Part shown: in pieces, positions 8,559 through 16,901 of the stretch
Position numbering within the stretch: the stretch's first letter is position 1
Layout: the number at the start of each line of letters is the position of its first letter
Source of the DNA: Palsa-504 sp963744575
GTDB lineage: Bacteria; Actinomycetota; Actinomycetes; Streptosporangiales; Streptosporangiaceae
Assembly: GCA_963744575.1 (NCBI GenBank)
Contig: CAVUUF010000025.1
Coordinates: forward strand, 310,001 to 374,000
Reading direction: 5' to 3'
DNA: 64,000 bases
The notes under the pieces: model-generated
What the model saw: the letters and a program-made list of their open reading frames with translations, nothing else
Told to the model about the DNA's origin: nothing
Database searches by the model: none
Position numbers and translations under genes: made by a program

Positions 8559-9035
8559 TCGTCGCACATGTTCTTGTCTGTGATGAATTGATTACTGCGG
8601 TGTGGGCGAGGCTCTGGTTACGTGGAGTTACCAGTGAGTCAAGAGGCTGCGGCCACGGGCACGACCCCGGAGGCTGGTCGTTCCGGCTGCGTCGCGAAGG
8701 GGGGCTGTGGCAAACGAGGCTCACGGCGACGCTTGCCCGTTTCGCTTGAAGGGCATCTATGCGCTCGTGCTGAGGCTGATATCGAAACGGGCTCGTTCGT
8801 TTATCGGGCTTGCGTGGTGCCTTGACAGGTGATCATGAACAGACTTAGCGTCAGCGGCGGTTCGCCAGATTGCGCCGAATACCGGCCACGGCGCAGTCAC
8901 GCTGGGCGACCCGCCGGAATACGAGTGTCTTCGCGTTATCTGCTCGCAACGAAGTCGACGGGACTCGCCGCGCACGCTGCGGGCTTGGCTCGGGCGAGTA
9001 TCCCGTCCCAGGGAAAATTCCATGGAGGTCCTTAG

Positions 9036-10208
9036 ATGAGGAAAAAGATCGACCCGGTAGTCGACGAAGCGATTGAGACCCTGAACATGAAGGACGGGCC
9101 CAGTCGCCGTCGGCTGCTCGAGGGGGCGGGCCTGTTCAGCGCGACGGCCGCCGCCTCGGCGCTGATCGCCGCCTGCAGTTCATCGAGCTCCAGCGGCGCC
9201 GCCCCGACTTCGACGTCTTCGACGGCGAAGGCTGCCGCGGGTAACTTCCCCACCACCCCCAAGTGGAAGTTCACCTTCGTCAACCACGTCACGGACAACT
9301 CGTTCTTCACCCCGACCCAGTACGGGTTCCAGGACTGCGCCGCCCTGCTCGGCCTGCCCACGCCGGCCTGGACCGGCGCGCTGTCCACCCAGCCGACGGT
9401 GCCCACCATGCTGTCGTCCTTCAACGCCGCGGTCACGGCGGGCTCGCCGGGCATCGCGACCACCGTGGTCTCGGCCACCTCGTTCGTCGCCCCCATCAAC
9501 AGCGCGCTGCAGGCCGGCATCCCCGTGGTCACCTACAACGCCAACGGCGCCAGCGACAATCCCACCAACGGTCTCGGCTACGTCGGCCAGGAGCTGCTGC
9601 TGTCGGGCCAGGAGGTGGGCAAGCGGCTGGCCTCGCTGATGAAGTCCGGCGACACGGCGGTCGGCTTCATCGCCCAGCCCGGCGGGCTCAACATCCAGCC
9701 GCGCCTGGACGGCGCGACGCAGGCCCTGGAGGCGGCGGGCATGAAGGTGCTGGCCGGCAACAAGGGTATCGACACGGGCGCCTCCGCGACGCAGGAAGCT
9801 CAGGTGCTGCCGGCCTACCTCCAGTCGCACGGCTCCAGCATCCAGGGCGCCTTCGCGGTCGACGGCGGTGACACCGCCCTGCTCGGCACCTCGCTGCAGA
9901 AGTACGGCCTGGTCGGCAAGGTGCACGCCGGCGGTTTCGACCTGGAGCCGCAGACCCTGACCGCGATCAAGGCGGGCCAGATCGACTTCACCGTCGACCA
10001 GTCCCCGTACCTGCAGGGCTTCCTGCCCACGCTGTACATGTACCTGTTCCAGCTCTCCGGCGGCCTGGTGTCGCCGCCGGCCACGGACACCGGCCTGAAG
10101 TTCGTCACGAAGAGCAACGTCGGCCCGTACACCGCGACGCCGACCCGGTTCGAGGGCTCGACGGCGAGCCAGACCTACGTCAAGCACACCGGGGCGATCT
10201 CGACCTGA
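9036..10208 (+). CDS. Sugar ABC transporter substrate-binding lipoprotein
   Basis: A 390-residue periplasmic-binding-protein type I (Peripla_BP_4, ribose/fructose-binding-like) protein. The N-terminus is unusual: about 22 polar residues precede a twin-arginine motif (SRRRLLEGAG) and hydrophobic stretch ending in the lipobox LIAAC, with Cys47 as the likely lipidated residue, followed by a Ser/Ala/Thr-rich tether. This indicates Tat export and lipid anchoring outside the membrane. ATG 9036 has TGGAGG 7 nt upstream. It is first in an operon with the permease and ATPase. The exact sugar is not predictable; fructose- or ribose-type pentoses/hexoses are most likely. Confidence 0.9.
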   Translation: MRKKIDPVVDEAIETLNMKDGPSRRRLLEGAGLFSATAAASALIAACSSSSSSGAAPTSTSSTAKAAAGNFPTTPKWKFTFVNHVTDNSFFTPTQYGFQDCAALLGLPTPAWTGALSTQPTVPTMLSSFNAAVTAGSPGIATTVVSATSFVAPINSALQAGIPVVTYNANGASDNPTNGLGYVGQELLLSGQEVGKRLASLMKSGDTAVGFIAQPGGLNIQPRLDGATQALEAAGMKVLAGNKGIDTGASATQEAQVLPAYLQSHGSSIQGAFAVDGGDTALLGTSLQKYGLVGKVHAGGFDLEPQTLTAIKAGQIDFTVDQSPYLQGFLPTLYMYLFQLSGGLVSPPATDTGLKFVTKSNVGPYTATPTRFEGSTASQTYVKHTGAIST

Positions 10209-10237
10209 TCGCCTGGACGCGCGACACTGGGAAGTAC

Positions 10238-10293
10238 AGGTCCGCGGCGGCTCGCCGGCGGCTACCCCACGGGTGAGCCGCCGCGGCACCTGG
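10238..10293 (+). promoter_or_regulatory. Strong intercistronic stem-loop after the binding-protein gene
   Basis: A perfect 12-bp GC-rich stem (10243-10254 with 10276-10287) with a 21-nt loop, extended outward by CAGGT/ACCTG across a one-base bulge. No U-tract follows, so it is more likely an mRNA-stabilising or partial-termination hairpin than a full terminator. In this position it would let the binding protein be made in excess over the membrane components. Confidence 0.75.
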
Positions 10294-10332
10294 GTATGAC
10301 TGGAGAGCGCAGGCATCCGGCGAAGCAGCACA

Positions 10333-11403
10333 ATGGGGATGAACGACGTGAGCGAGACTGCCGAACGTAGCCCGGAAACAATCGGCACCGGCCCCGCAGG
10401 CCGAGGCGGGAACGGCGCAGGAAGCATACTCAGCCGGGGCGGCGCCTTCTTGCTGCGGCAGCGCGAGGCGAGCGTCCTGATCATCGCCGTGGTGCTGTTC
10501 ATCTATTTCGCGGCGACCACCGGGCATTTCGTCAGCCACGGTAGCTTCGTCGTCATTACCCAGTACATGGCCCCGTACGTGATCATCGGCATCGGGCTGG
10601 TGCTGCTGATGGTCTGCCTGGAGATCGACCTGTCGGTCGGGTTCGTCTGGATGCTGTCGCCGTTCGTCATGCGGTTCTTCGTCGATTCCGGCGTGCCGAC
10701 CTTCCTCGCCATCGTGATCACGGTGGTGATCCTGGCGGTCGTCATCGGCGGGATCAACGGGGTCGCCACCACCATCTTCGGCGTCCCGTCGCTGATCACC
10801 ACGCTCGCCACCGGCTTCATCGTCTTCGGCTACGCGCTGACGATCTCCTCCGCGCAGCAGGTGAACATTCCCACGAGTTCGCTGGGGCTCGGCCACTGGT
10901 TCGGCTTCGAGGCGTGGTCGGAGTTCACCTGGGCCACCGTCCTGGTCCTGATCTTCCACGTGATCCTGACCAGGACCAGGTGGGGCCTGTACACGGTCTC
11001 GGTCGGCGGCAACCTGCTCGGCGCCAAGGAAGCCGGCATCAAGGTCAACCAGATCAAGATCGGCAACTTCATGATGTGCAGCGGGCTCGGTGCGCTCGCC
11101 GGGATCATCGAGGCCTTCAAGAACAACATCATCGACCCGAGCGCCGGCCAGCTCCCGGTGCTGCTGATCGCCCTGGCCGGGGCGGTGATCGGCGGTACCG
11201 CCATGGCCGGCGGCTCCGGCACCATGATCGGCATGTGGCTGGGCATGCTCGTGCTCGCCATCTTGTTCGACGGGTTCAACCTGCGCGGCATCAGCTCGAA
11301 CAAGTACCAGATCATCCTGGGCGCGGCGATCCTGCTCGCGATGATCGCCAACACCTACCTCGCCCGGCTGCGCAACGCGGGCCGGCTGCAAGCAAAGTCG
11401 TGA
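10333..11403 (+). CDS. Sugar ABC transporter permease (RbsC/FrcC-like)
   Basis: A 356-residue BPD_transp_2 family permease. A Gly-rich cytoplasmic N-terminus of about 45 residues is followed by roughly ten hydrophobic helices. The cytoplasmic coupling region includes KEAGIKVNQIKIGNFM, which would contact the ATPase, and the family-typical AGAVIGGTAMAGGSGT lies near the C-terminal end. It forms the membrane channel together with the ATPase encoded next. ATG 10333 and ATG 10339 are both possible starts. It is separated from the binding-protein gene by 124 bp containing a strong hairpin. Confidence 0.92.
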   Translation: MGMNDVSETAERSPETIGTGPAGRGGNGAGSILSRGGAFLLRQREASVLIIAVVLFIYFAATTGHFVSHGSFVVITQYMAPYVIIGIGLVLLMVCLEIDLSVGFVWMLSPFVMRFFVDSGVPTFLAIVITVVILAVVIGGINGVATTIFGVPSLITTLATGFIVFGYALTISSAQQVNIPTSSLGLGHWFGFEAWSEFTWATVLVLIFHVILTRTRWGLYTVSVGGNLLGAKEAGIKVNQIKIGNFMMCSGLGALAGIIEAFKNNIIDPSAGQLPVLLIALAGAVIGGTAMAGGSGTMIGMWLGMLVLAILFDGFNLRGISSNKYQIILGAAILLAMIANTYLARLRNAGRLQAKS

Positions 11404-11425
11404 CACCCCGTACGGAGGCGGCTAA

Positions 11426-12214
11426 GTGAGCACCGAGACCCCGGCGCAGACCGACGACATTCTGCGGGTCGAGCACATCTCCAAGCGGTACGGCGCGGTG
11501 ACGGCGCTGGTCGACGTGAACCTGCGGCTGGAGCGCGGCGAGGTGCTCGCCCTGGTCGGTGACAACGGCGCGGGCAAGTCCACCCTGCTGAAGATCATCT
11601 GCGGCTTCCAGCCGCCGACCGGCGGGCGGCTCCTGCTCAACGGCGAGGAGGTCACGTTCGGCTCGGTGAAGCACGCCCGCTCGATGGGCATCAACATCGT
11701 CTACCAGGATCTCGCGCTGGTCAACCAGCTCACCGTGTACGAGAACATGTTCCTGAACCGCGAGCCGGTGCGCTGGCCGCTGCTGCGCAAGAAGCAGATG
11801 CGCAAGGAGGCCCAGGAGCACCTGGACTCCATGGGGATCAAGACCCTGAAGTCGGTGGACCTCGAGGTGGCCAGCCTGTCCGGCGGCCAGCGGCAGGCCA
11901 TCGCGGTGGCCCGCTCGGTGTTCTCCGACGCCAAGGTCCTGCTGCTGGACGAGCCGCTGGCCGCGATGGGCGTCAAGGAAGGCGCGATGATCCTGGACCT
12001 GGTGCGCGACCTCAAGGACCAGGGCATGTCGATCATCATCATCGCGCACAACTACGGCCAGGTGTTCCCGGTGGTCGACCGGGTGAACCTGCTGCAAAGC
12101 GGCCAGATCACCTTCGACAAGTACAGCCGGGACACCTCGGTCGAGGAACTGACCGAGATAGTCGTCGCCGAGTACCGCAAGGCGCTCGAGGAGCGCCACC
12201 GCGCCGCGTCCTGA
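11426..12214 (+). CDS. Sugar ABC transporter ATP-binding protein (single domain)
   Basis: A 262-residue ATPase with Walker A GDNGAGKST (about residues 47-55), signature LSGGQRQAIAVARS and Walker B VLLLDEP. The D-loop region reads LAAMG where TAALG is usual, a conservative variation. It is a single-domain FrcA-type subunit, unlike the fused double-domain RbsA type, so two copies would form the active dimer. GTG 11426 has GGAGG 7 nt upstream and lies 22 bp after the permease. Together 9036-12214 encode a complete importer. Confidence 0.93.
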   Translation: MSTETPAQTDDILRVEHISKRYGAVTALVDVNLRLERGEVLALVGDNGAGKSTLLKIICGFQPPTGGRLLLNGEEVTFGSVKHARSMGINIVYQDLALVNQLTVYENMFLNREPVRWPLLRKKQMRKEAQEHLDSMGIKTLKSVDLEVASLSGGQRQAIAVARSVFSDAKVLLLDEPLAAMGVKEGAMILDLVRDLKDQGMSIIIIAHNYGQVFPVVDRVNLLQSGQITFDKYSRDTSVEELTEIVVAEYRKALEERHRAAS

Positions 12215-12240
12215 CTCTGGCCGGTCCGGGCCACCTGATC

Positions 12241-13905
12241 ATGTCGGGCATGATGGGGGGCATGTCGATCACTCGGGTGGCCGGCCGCCGGGCTGAAGGT
12301 AGTCAACGGGGCCGAACGGGCTGGGCTGCCGCGGTTGTCCTCACGGTAACCGCCCTACTCGGGACGAGCGCCTGTTCCGCAACCTCGTCGTCCTCCAGCC
12401 CGCGCACGAGCCCGCCCGCCGGGAGCACCCCGGCCGGAAACGGGAGCACGCAGCAGGCCACCGGGTCCATCATCCCGGCGCACAGCGCGCTGCACTGGCA
12501 TTCCTGCTCCGGCCAGCTCGCCGCCGACGGCGTGCGGGACTGCGCCATGCTGAGCGTCCCGCTCAACTACGCTGATCCCGGCGGCCGGCATATCAGCCTG
12601 GCCCTCAACATGGTCCCGGCCACCGCGCCGCGCAGCCAGCAGCAGGGCGTCATGCTGGTCAATCCGGGCGGTCCCGGCGTTTCCGGGCTGCCGTGGGCGC
12701 CCGCGCTAGCGCAGGGCCTCAGCCCTCGTGTGGCCGCCGACTACGACATCGTGGGCTTCGACCCGCGTGGCGTCGGGTCCTCGGTGCCCGCGCTCAGCTG
12801 CGATCCCGGCTTCTTCTCCGGCGTGCGGCCGGACTACATCCCGGCGAACGCCGCCGCCGAACAGGTCCTCGTCGACCGGGCGAAAACGTATGCCAACGAC
12901 TGCGAGCAGCGGTTCGGCTGGCTGCTGCCCTACATGACGACGCAGGACGTGGCCCGCGATATGGATACCATACGCGCGGCATTCGGCGTATCGAAAATAA
13001 ACTATTATGCGTTCTCTTACGGCACCTATATGGGCCAGGTCTACGCCACTCTTTTCCCCGGACGAATCCGCCGCATGGTCCTGGACAGTACCGTCGATCC
13101 CACCGGGGTCTGGTATTCGGACAATGTGCGGCAGGATTACGCGTTCCAGGGAAGAATAGCGGCGTTTTTCGCCTGGGCAGCTAAATACGACAGCGTCTAT
13201 GACCTCGGCAGCACCGCCGGTCAGGTGCAGGCGGCCTGGTACAGGGCCCGGGACCGGCTGCTCGCCCACCCCATCGACGGGCGGATCGGGGCCGACGAGT
13301 TCGACGACACCTTCCAGCTGGGCGGTTACCTGGATCAGCTCTGGCCCGGCCTGGCCCAGGCCCTGTCGTCCTACCTGAACGGCGGGCAGACCGGCAACCT
13401 GGTCGCCCAGTACCAGACGGCCGCTCCGCAGAACTACAACGAGAACGAGTTCGCCGTCTACAACGCGGTGCAGTGCTCGGACGTGAGCTGGCCGCGTAAC
13501 TGGTCCTTCTGGACCTCGGACACCGAACGGATCTACACCAAGGCCCCGTTCCAGGCCTGGGACAACGCCTGGTTCAACGCCGCGTGCGCGTTCTGGCCGG
13601 TGAAGGGGCCGGCCAAGCCGCTGCAGATCAACGGAGCCGGGCTGGCTGGCATCTTGATGCTGCAGGGCACGCTGGATCCGGCCACCCCCTACGCGGGCGC
13701 CCAGGACGCGCACAAACTGCTGCCCTCCGCGCGGATGGTCGTGGTCGAGGGCGGCGGCAACCACGGCCAGTCGATGGAACAGCCGTCAGACTCCTGCGTG
13801 CAGAACTACCTGAACGCCTACCTCGGCACCGGGGTCCTGCCCGGGGCGTCCGGCCTGGTCAACGCCACCTGTCCGGCCGTGCCCGCGCCGACGCCCGGAA
13901 GCTGA
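12241..13905 (+). CDS. Secreted alpha/beta hydrolase, TAP-like peptidase (lipoprotein)
   Basis: A 554-residue protein of the tripeptidyl aminopeptidase/SlpD-E type. A signal peptide with lipobox LGTSAC and a Ser/Pro/Thr-rich linker precede the alpha/beta-hydrolase fold. The oxyanion-region segment VNPGGPGVSG, the nucleophile elbow AFSYGTYMG (Ser near residue 258) and the C-terminal TAP-like domain with GTLDPATPY (Asp) and GGNHGQS (His) complete the triad. It would act on peptides at the cell surface. Start is uncertain among ATGs at 12241, 12250, 12253 and 12262. Bases 12945-13205, around the nucleophile, use unusually many A/T-ending codons. Confidence 0.9.
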   Translation: MSGMMGGMSITRVAGRRAEGSQRGRTGWAAAVVLTVTALLGTSACSATSSSSSPRTSPPAGSTPAGNGSTQQATGSIIPAHSALHWHSCSGQLAADGVRDCAMLSVPLNYADPGGRHISLALNMVPATAPRSQQQGVMLVNPGGPGVSGLPWAPALAQGLSPRVAADYDIVGFDPRGVGSSVPALSCDPGFFSGVRPDYIPANAAAEQVLVDRAKTYANDCEQRFGWLLPYMTTQDVARDMDTIRAAFGVSKINYYAFSYGTYMGQVYATLFPGRIRRMVLDSTVDPTGVWYSDNVRQDYAFQGRIAAFFAWAAKYDSVYDLGSTAGQVQAAWYRARDRLLAHPIDGRIGADEFDDTFQLGGYLDQLWPGLAQALSSYLNGGQTGNLVAQYQTAAPQNYNENEFAVYNAVQCSDVSWPRNWSFWTSDTERIYTKAPFQAWDNAWFNAACAFWPVKGPAKPLQINGAGLAGILMLQGTLDPATPYAGAQDAHKLLPSARMVVVEGGGNHGQSMEQPSDSCVQNYLNAYLGTGVLPGASGLVNATCPAVPAPTPGS

Positions 13906-13924
13906 ACCCGTGTAGGCTGAGGCT

Positions 13925-14782
13925 ATGTTGCGGGTAAAGCCGCCCTGGTCCGCCTCGGTGCGGCTGCTCGACGAGCGGGATCGCGGTGTCGTGCTTGCCA
14001 TCTGCGACCGTGATCCGGTCACGAACGTCTTCGTCAGTTCCCGGGTCCGCGCGCTGGGCCTGGAGCCCGGCCGGCTCGGCGCGCAGATGTGGGGGCACGC
14101 GCCCGGCGGGCGGCTGGAATCCCTCTGCTACTCGGGCGCCAACCTGGTCCCCGTCGCTGCCACCCCGGATGCCGTGGTGGCGTTCGCGGACCGGGCCCTG
14201 CGGCAGGGGCGGCGGTGCTCGTCCGTGGTCGGCCCGGCCGCGGACGTCCAGGCCCTGTGGGCCCTGCTGCGGCCGCACTGGGGTCCGGCCCGGGAGGTCC
14301 GGGCGGTGCAGCCGGTGATGATCACGCCGGGACCGCCGCTGGTGCCGCCCGACCCGCTGGTCCGCCGGGTCCGCCCGGACGAGATCGACATCCTGTGGCC
14401 GGCCTGCGTGGCCATGTTCACCGAAGAGGTCGGCGTCTCCCCGATCGCCGGCGACGGCGGCGCGTCCTACCGGGCCCGGCTCGAGCAGCTCATCCGCAGT
14501 GGCCGGGCGTTCGCCAGGATCGAAGACGGCCAGGTCGTCTTCAAGGCGGAGATCGGCGCGGTCACGCCGCAGGTATGCCAGGTGCAGGGCGTCTGGGTGC
14601 AGCCGCGGTCCCGTGGTCAGGGCCTGGCCGCGCCGGGCATGGCCGCGGTCGTGGTCGAGGCGGCCCGCTCCATCGCGCCGCTGGTGTCGCTGTACGTCAA
14701 CGACTTCAACACCCCGGCCCGCGCGGCCTACCGGCGGGTCGGCTTCACCGAGGCCGGCCACCTGATGAGCGTGCTGTTCTAG
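13925..14782 (+). CDS. GNAT acetyltransferase with N-terminal DUF4081-type domain
   Basis: A 285-residue protein with a DUF4081-like N-terminal half (ERDRGVVLAICDRDPVTNVF) and a C-terminal GNAT fold with the acetyl-CoA binding segment GVWVQPRSRGQGLAAPGMA and the typical YVNDFNTPARAAYRRVGF. The substrate is unknown. In Streptomyces its counterpart directly follows ispG; here the transporter block (7.3-13.9 kb) separates them. TAGGCT (13913-13918) lies exactly 6 nt before the ATG, so it is probably leaderless. Its stop overlaps that of the convergent MarR gene by 4 bp within CTAG. Confidence 0.92.
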   Translation: MLRVKPPWSASVRLLDERDRGVVLAICDRDPVTNVFVSSRVRALGLEPGRLGAQMWGHAPGGRLESLCYSGANLVPVAATPDAVVAFADRALRQGRRCSSVVGPAADVQALWALLRPHWGPAREVRAVQPVMITPGPPLVPPDPLVRRVRPDEIDILWPACVAMFTEEVGVSPIAGDGGASYRARLEQLIRSGRAFARIEDGQVVFKAEIGAVTPQVCQVQGVWVQPRSRGQGLAAPGMAAVVVEAARSIAPLVSLYVNDFNTPARAAYRRVGFTEAGHLMSVLF

Positions 14783-15258
14783 TCCCGTTCGCGGATCTTG
14801 CGCAGGTACTCGACGATCGGCTCGAAGGCATCCCTGATCTGCTCGAGCTGGCGTGGCGACAGCCGGTCGATGAAATGCCGCCGGACGTTCTCCACGTGAT
14901 CCGGCGCGACCCGCTCGATGACGTTCATGCCTTCGGCGGTCAGCACCGCGAACGTGCCCCGCTTGTCGCCTTCGCATTCGTCCCGCCGGACCAGGCCGCG
15001 GCTTTCCATCCGGGTTATCTGATGGGACAGACGGCTCCGTGACTGGCTGGTGGCGTCGGCGAGCTCGGTCATCCGCAGCCGCTGATCCGGCGCCTCGGAC
15101 AGCTCGACCAGGATCTCGTAATCGTGCTGGTTCAGCCCCTGGGCATCCAGGTCGCGGTCGAGCTGACGGAAGAGCAGCTGGGCCAGATGGACGGTGGCGC
15201 GCCAGGCCTGCTGCTCATCAGGGCTCAGCCAGCGAGGCTGTCCGTCGGTCCCGTGCAT
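14779..15258 (-). CDS. MarR-family transcriptional regulator
   Basis: A 159-residue winged-helix regulator. The recognition helix region RMTELADATSQSRSRLSHQI and the wing MESRGLVRRDECEGDKRGTFAVLT are clear. MarR proteins repress genes until a small phenolic ligand or oxidant is bound; target and ligand are unknown here. TAGATT (minus strand, 15270-15265) lies 6 nt before the ATG, consistent with leaderless transcription. It is divergent from the intergenic stretch leading to the ROK gene and convergent with the GNAT gene. Confidence 0.93.
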   Translation of the reverse strand: MHGTDGQPRWLSPDEQQAWRATVHLAQLLFRQLDRDLDAQGLNQHDYEILVELSEAPDQRLRMTELADATSQSRSRLSHQITRMESRGLVRRDECEGDKRGTFAVLTAEGMNVIERVAPDHVENVRRHFIDRLSPRQLEQIRDAFEPIVEYLRKIRERD

Positions 15259-15634
15259 AACACGAATCTACCCGTGTCGCGCCGCTACGGCGACAGCATT
15301 ACCCCTGGCCGGGGTCTTCGGAAGCGGAACGGCAGTGCCCTGCCCGCGGGAACGGGAATAGCATGGCTGACAAACATTACCTCTGGGAGCATCCGCGGGC
15401 CGCGGGCGACGTCGACGTCCTGCCCAGGCAGCTGAAGGACACCGCCTCGCGGGCCCATGGCCGAGCTTTTCGTGATGGATATGCTGCTGGCCAAGCCTGG
15501 CCGAGAAGACCGTCGTCGGCTCCACTGGGACTGGTAGCCAGTGCCCGTTCTCGCCCGGTAAGAGCTGCCCGGCCTTTTCCCCGGACAGACACGCCGCGCG
15601 CCGGAGCGGGGACCAGGCGTGGCACCATCGGAGT
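15259..15634. other. 376-base intergenic stretch, MarR to ROK
   Basis: It contains the MarR leaderless promoter at its left end and a CACCAT -10-like box (15623-15628) for the ROK gene at its right end. A 26-codon frame at 15457-15537 (starting MAELFVMDMLLAKPGRE) has protein-like composition and could be the 5' remnant of a lost gene, but no ribosome site or family supports it. Nothing else is recognised. Confidence 0.4.
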
Positions 15635-16867
15635 GTGCGGAAGGACGAGGGGGCGGCGACCACTAGTGCCGAATTGCGCGCGCACAATCTCGCGCGGCTG
15701 CTGCGCGCGGTCCACGACGGCGGCGGACAGCTCACCCGGGCCGAACTGACCAGGCAGCTCAACCTGGCCCGGGGGACCGCCACCGTCCTGGTCAGGGACC
15801 TGGCCGGACGCCAGCTCATCGAGGAGCTGAGCAGCCCGGCCGCCGCGCCGGGCGACGTCAAGGTGCCGCGTACCCGGGGACGTCCGACCGGCGTGCCTTC
15901 GGCGCATCCGCTGGGTCCGGTCGTGCTCGCGGTCGATCTCCGGGACGACTCGTTCACCATGGCCGCCTTCGAGCTGACCGGACGCTGCACCGTGCTCGAC
16001 CGCCAGGAGCGGGACACGGGCACGGGAACCGGAGTGCTGGCCCAGGTCGCGGCCCGGCTGAAGATCCACCGCCGCCGGTTCGGCGATCGCGCGGTGGGCG
16101 TCGGGGTCGCGGTACCCTCCCCGGTGAGCGCGGGCCAGATGGTGCAGCCGACCCTGCCGGACTGGCAGGACGTCGACGTGGCCGGCGTGCTCGGGGACGG
16201 GGAGACCGAGGGACTGGTGCTGGCCGGCAACGACGCCACGCTGGCCGGGCTGGCCGAGGCCCGCCGCGGCGTGCTGCGCGGGATCTCGGTCGCCCTGCAC
16301 CTGCACGTCGCGACCGGCATCGGCGGCGTGCTGCTGGCCGACGGCCGGCCGGTCAACGGTGCGCACGGCGCAGCCGGGGAGTTCGGGCACATGCCGCTTA
16401 CCGGCGGCAGCGAGCCGTGCCGCTGCGGCAGCGTGGGCTGCTGGGAGCTCGACGCGGGCGCCCGCGGGCTGCTCCGCGCGGTGGGCCAGCCCGAGGAGGG
16501 CGACCGGATGCTCCGCGCCGAGCAGGTCATCGCGGCGGCGCGCACCGACCCCGGCTGCGGGCAGGCCCTGGAGCGAGCGGCCTGGGCCCTCGGCCGCGGC
16601 ATCGGAGCGCTGGTCAACGCGCAGGACCCGGAGGCGGTCGGGCTGTCCGGCCTGGCCGCCGAGGTCTACCAGGCGGCGCCGGCCGCGGTCCGGGCCGGTT
16701 ACCTGGCCACGCTGATGCGTTTCCGCCGGGCCGAACCGCCCGCGCTGCTGCCGTCCACGCTGGGCGACCTCGGCGCGCTGACCGGCGCGTCCGAGCTCGT
16801 CTTCGACGCGTTCCTGACTCCGCGCGGGCTCGGCGCCTGGCCCGCGCCCGAGGAGAAAACCGCGTGA
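15635..16867 (+). CDS. ROK-family transcriptional regulator
   Basis: A 410-residue protein with an N-terminal winged helix (AELRAHNLARLLRAVHDGG, then LTRAELTRQLNLARGTATVL) and a ROK sugar-kinase-like domain. The zinc-binding signature GHMPLTG...CRCGSVGCWE is complete near residues 250-272. The nucleotide-binding face is partly altered, for example HVATGIGGVL, as in regulatory rather than catalytic members. ROK repressors usually sense sugars and control uptake genes; the transporter 3 kb away is a candidate but not adjacent. GTG 15635 follows CACCAT by 6 nt. Overall length is normal. Confidence 0.92.
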   Translation: MRKDEGAATTSAELRAHNLARLLRAVHDGGGQLTRAELTRQLNLARGTATVLVRDLAGRQLIEELSSPAAAPGDVKVPRTRGRPTGVPSAHPLGPVVLAVDLRDDSFTMAAFELTGRCTVLDRQERDTGTGTGVLAQVAARLKIHRRRFGDRAVGVGVAVPSPVSAGQMVQPTLPDWQDVDVAGVLGDGETEGLVLAGNDATLAGLAEARRGVLRGISVALHLHVATGIGGVLLADGRPVNGAHGAAGEFGHMPLTGGSEPCRCGSVGCWELDAGARGLLRAVGQPEEGDRMLRAEQVIAAARTDPGCGQALERAAWALGRGIGALVNAQDPEAVGLSGLAAEVYQAAPAAVRAGYLATLMRFRRAEPPALLPSTLGDLGALTGASELVFDAFLTPRGLGAWPAPEEKTA

Positions 16868-16901
16868 CTTCTCCGTGACTACCTGGTAACTTCCCGACCT
16901 T

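Larger units (their letters stand above)
8067..9035. other. 969-base spacer: promoter, operator and long structured leader
   Basis: No convincing gene is seen here; short open frames (for example 8622-8825 and 8829-9035) have no ribosome site and no recognisable family. The left part holds the DeoR ribosome site. A TATAGT -10 (8535-8540) and a palindromic operator (8545-8558) suggest that transcription of the ABC transporter starts near 8547, giving a leader of about 490 nt. That leader contains a perfect 10-bp inverted repeat (8735-8744 with 8783-8792), extended by five further pairs (8713-8717 with 8793-8797). The binding-protein gene has its own strong ribosome site at 9023-9028. Confidence 0.6.

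Noticed and set aside
8622..9035. Short plus-strand frames in the transporter leader
   Set aside because: No ribosome sites, unusual composition and no recognisable family; better explained as leader RNA.
15363..15749. 128-codon plus-strand frame starting MADKHYLWEH
   Set aside because: It runs into the ROK coding region in another frame and its later codons are compositional only.
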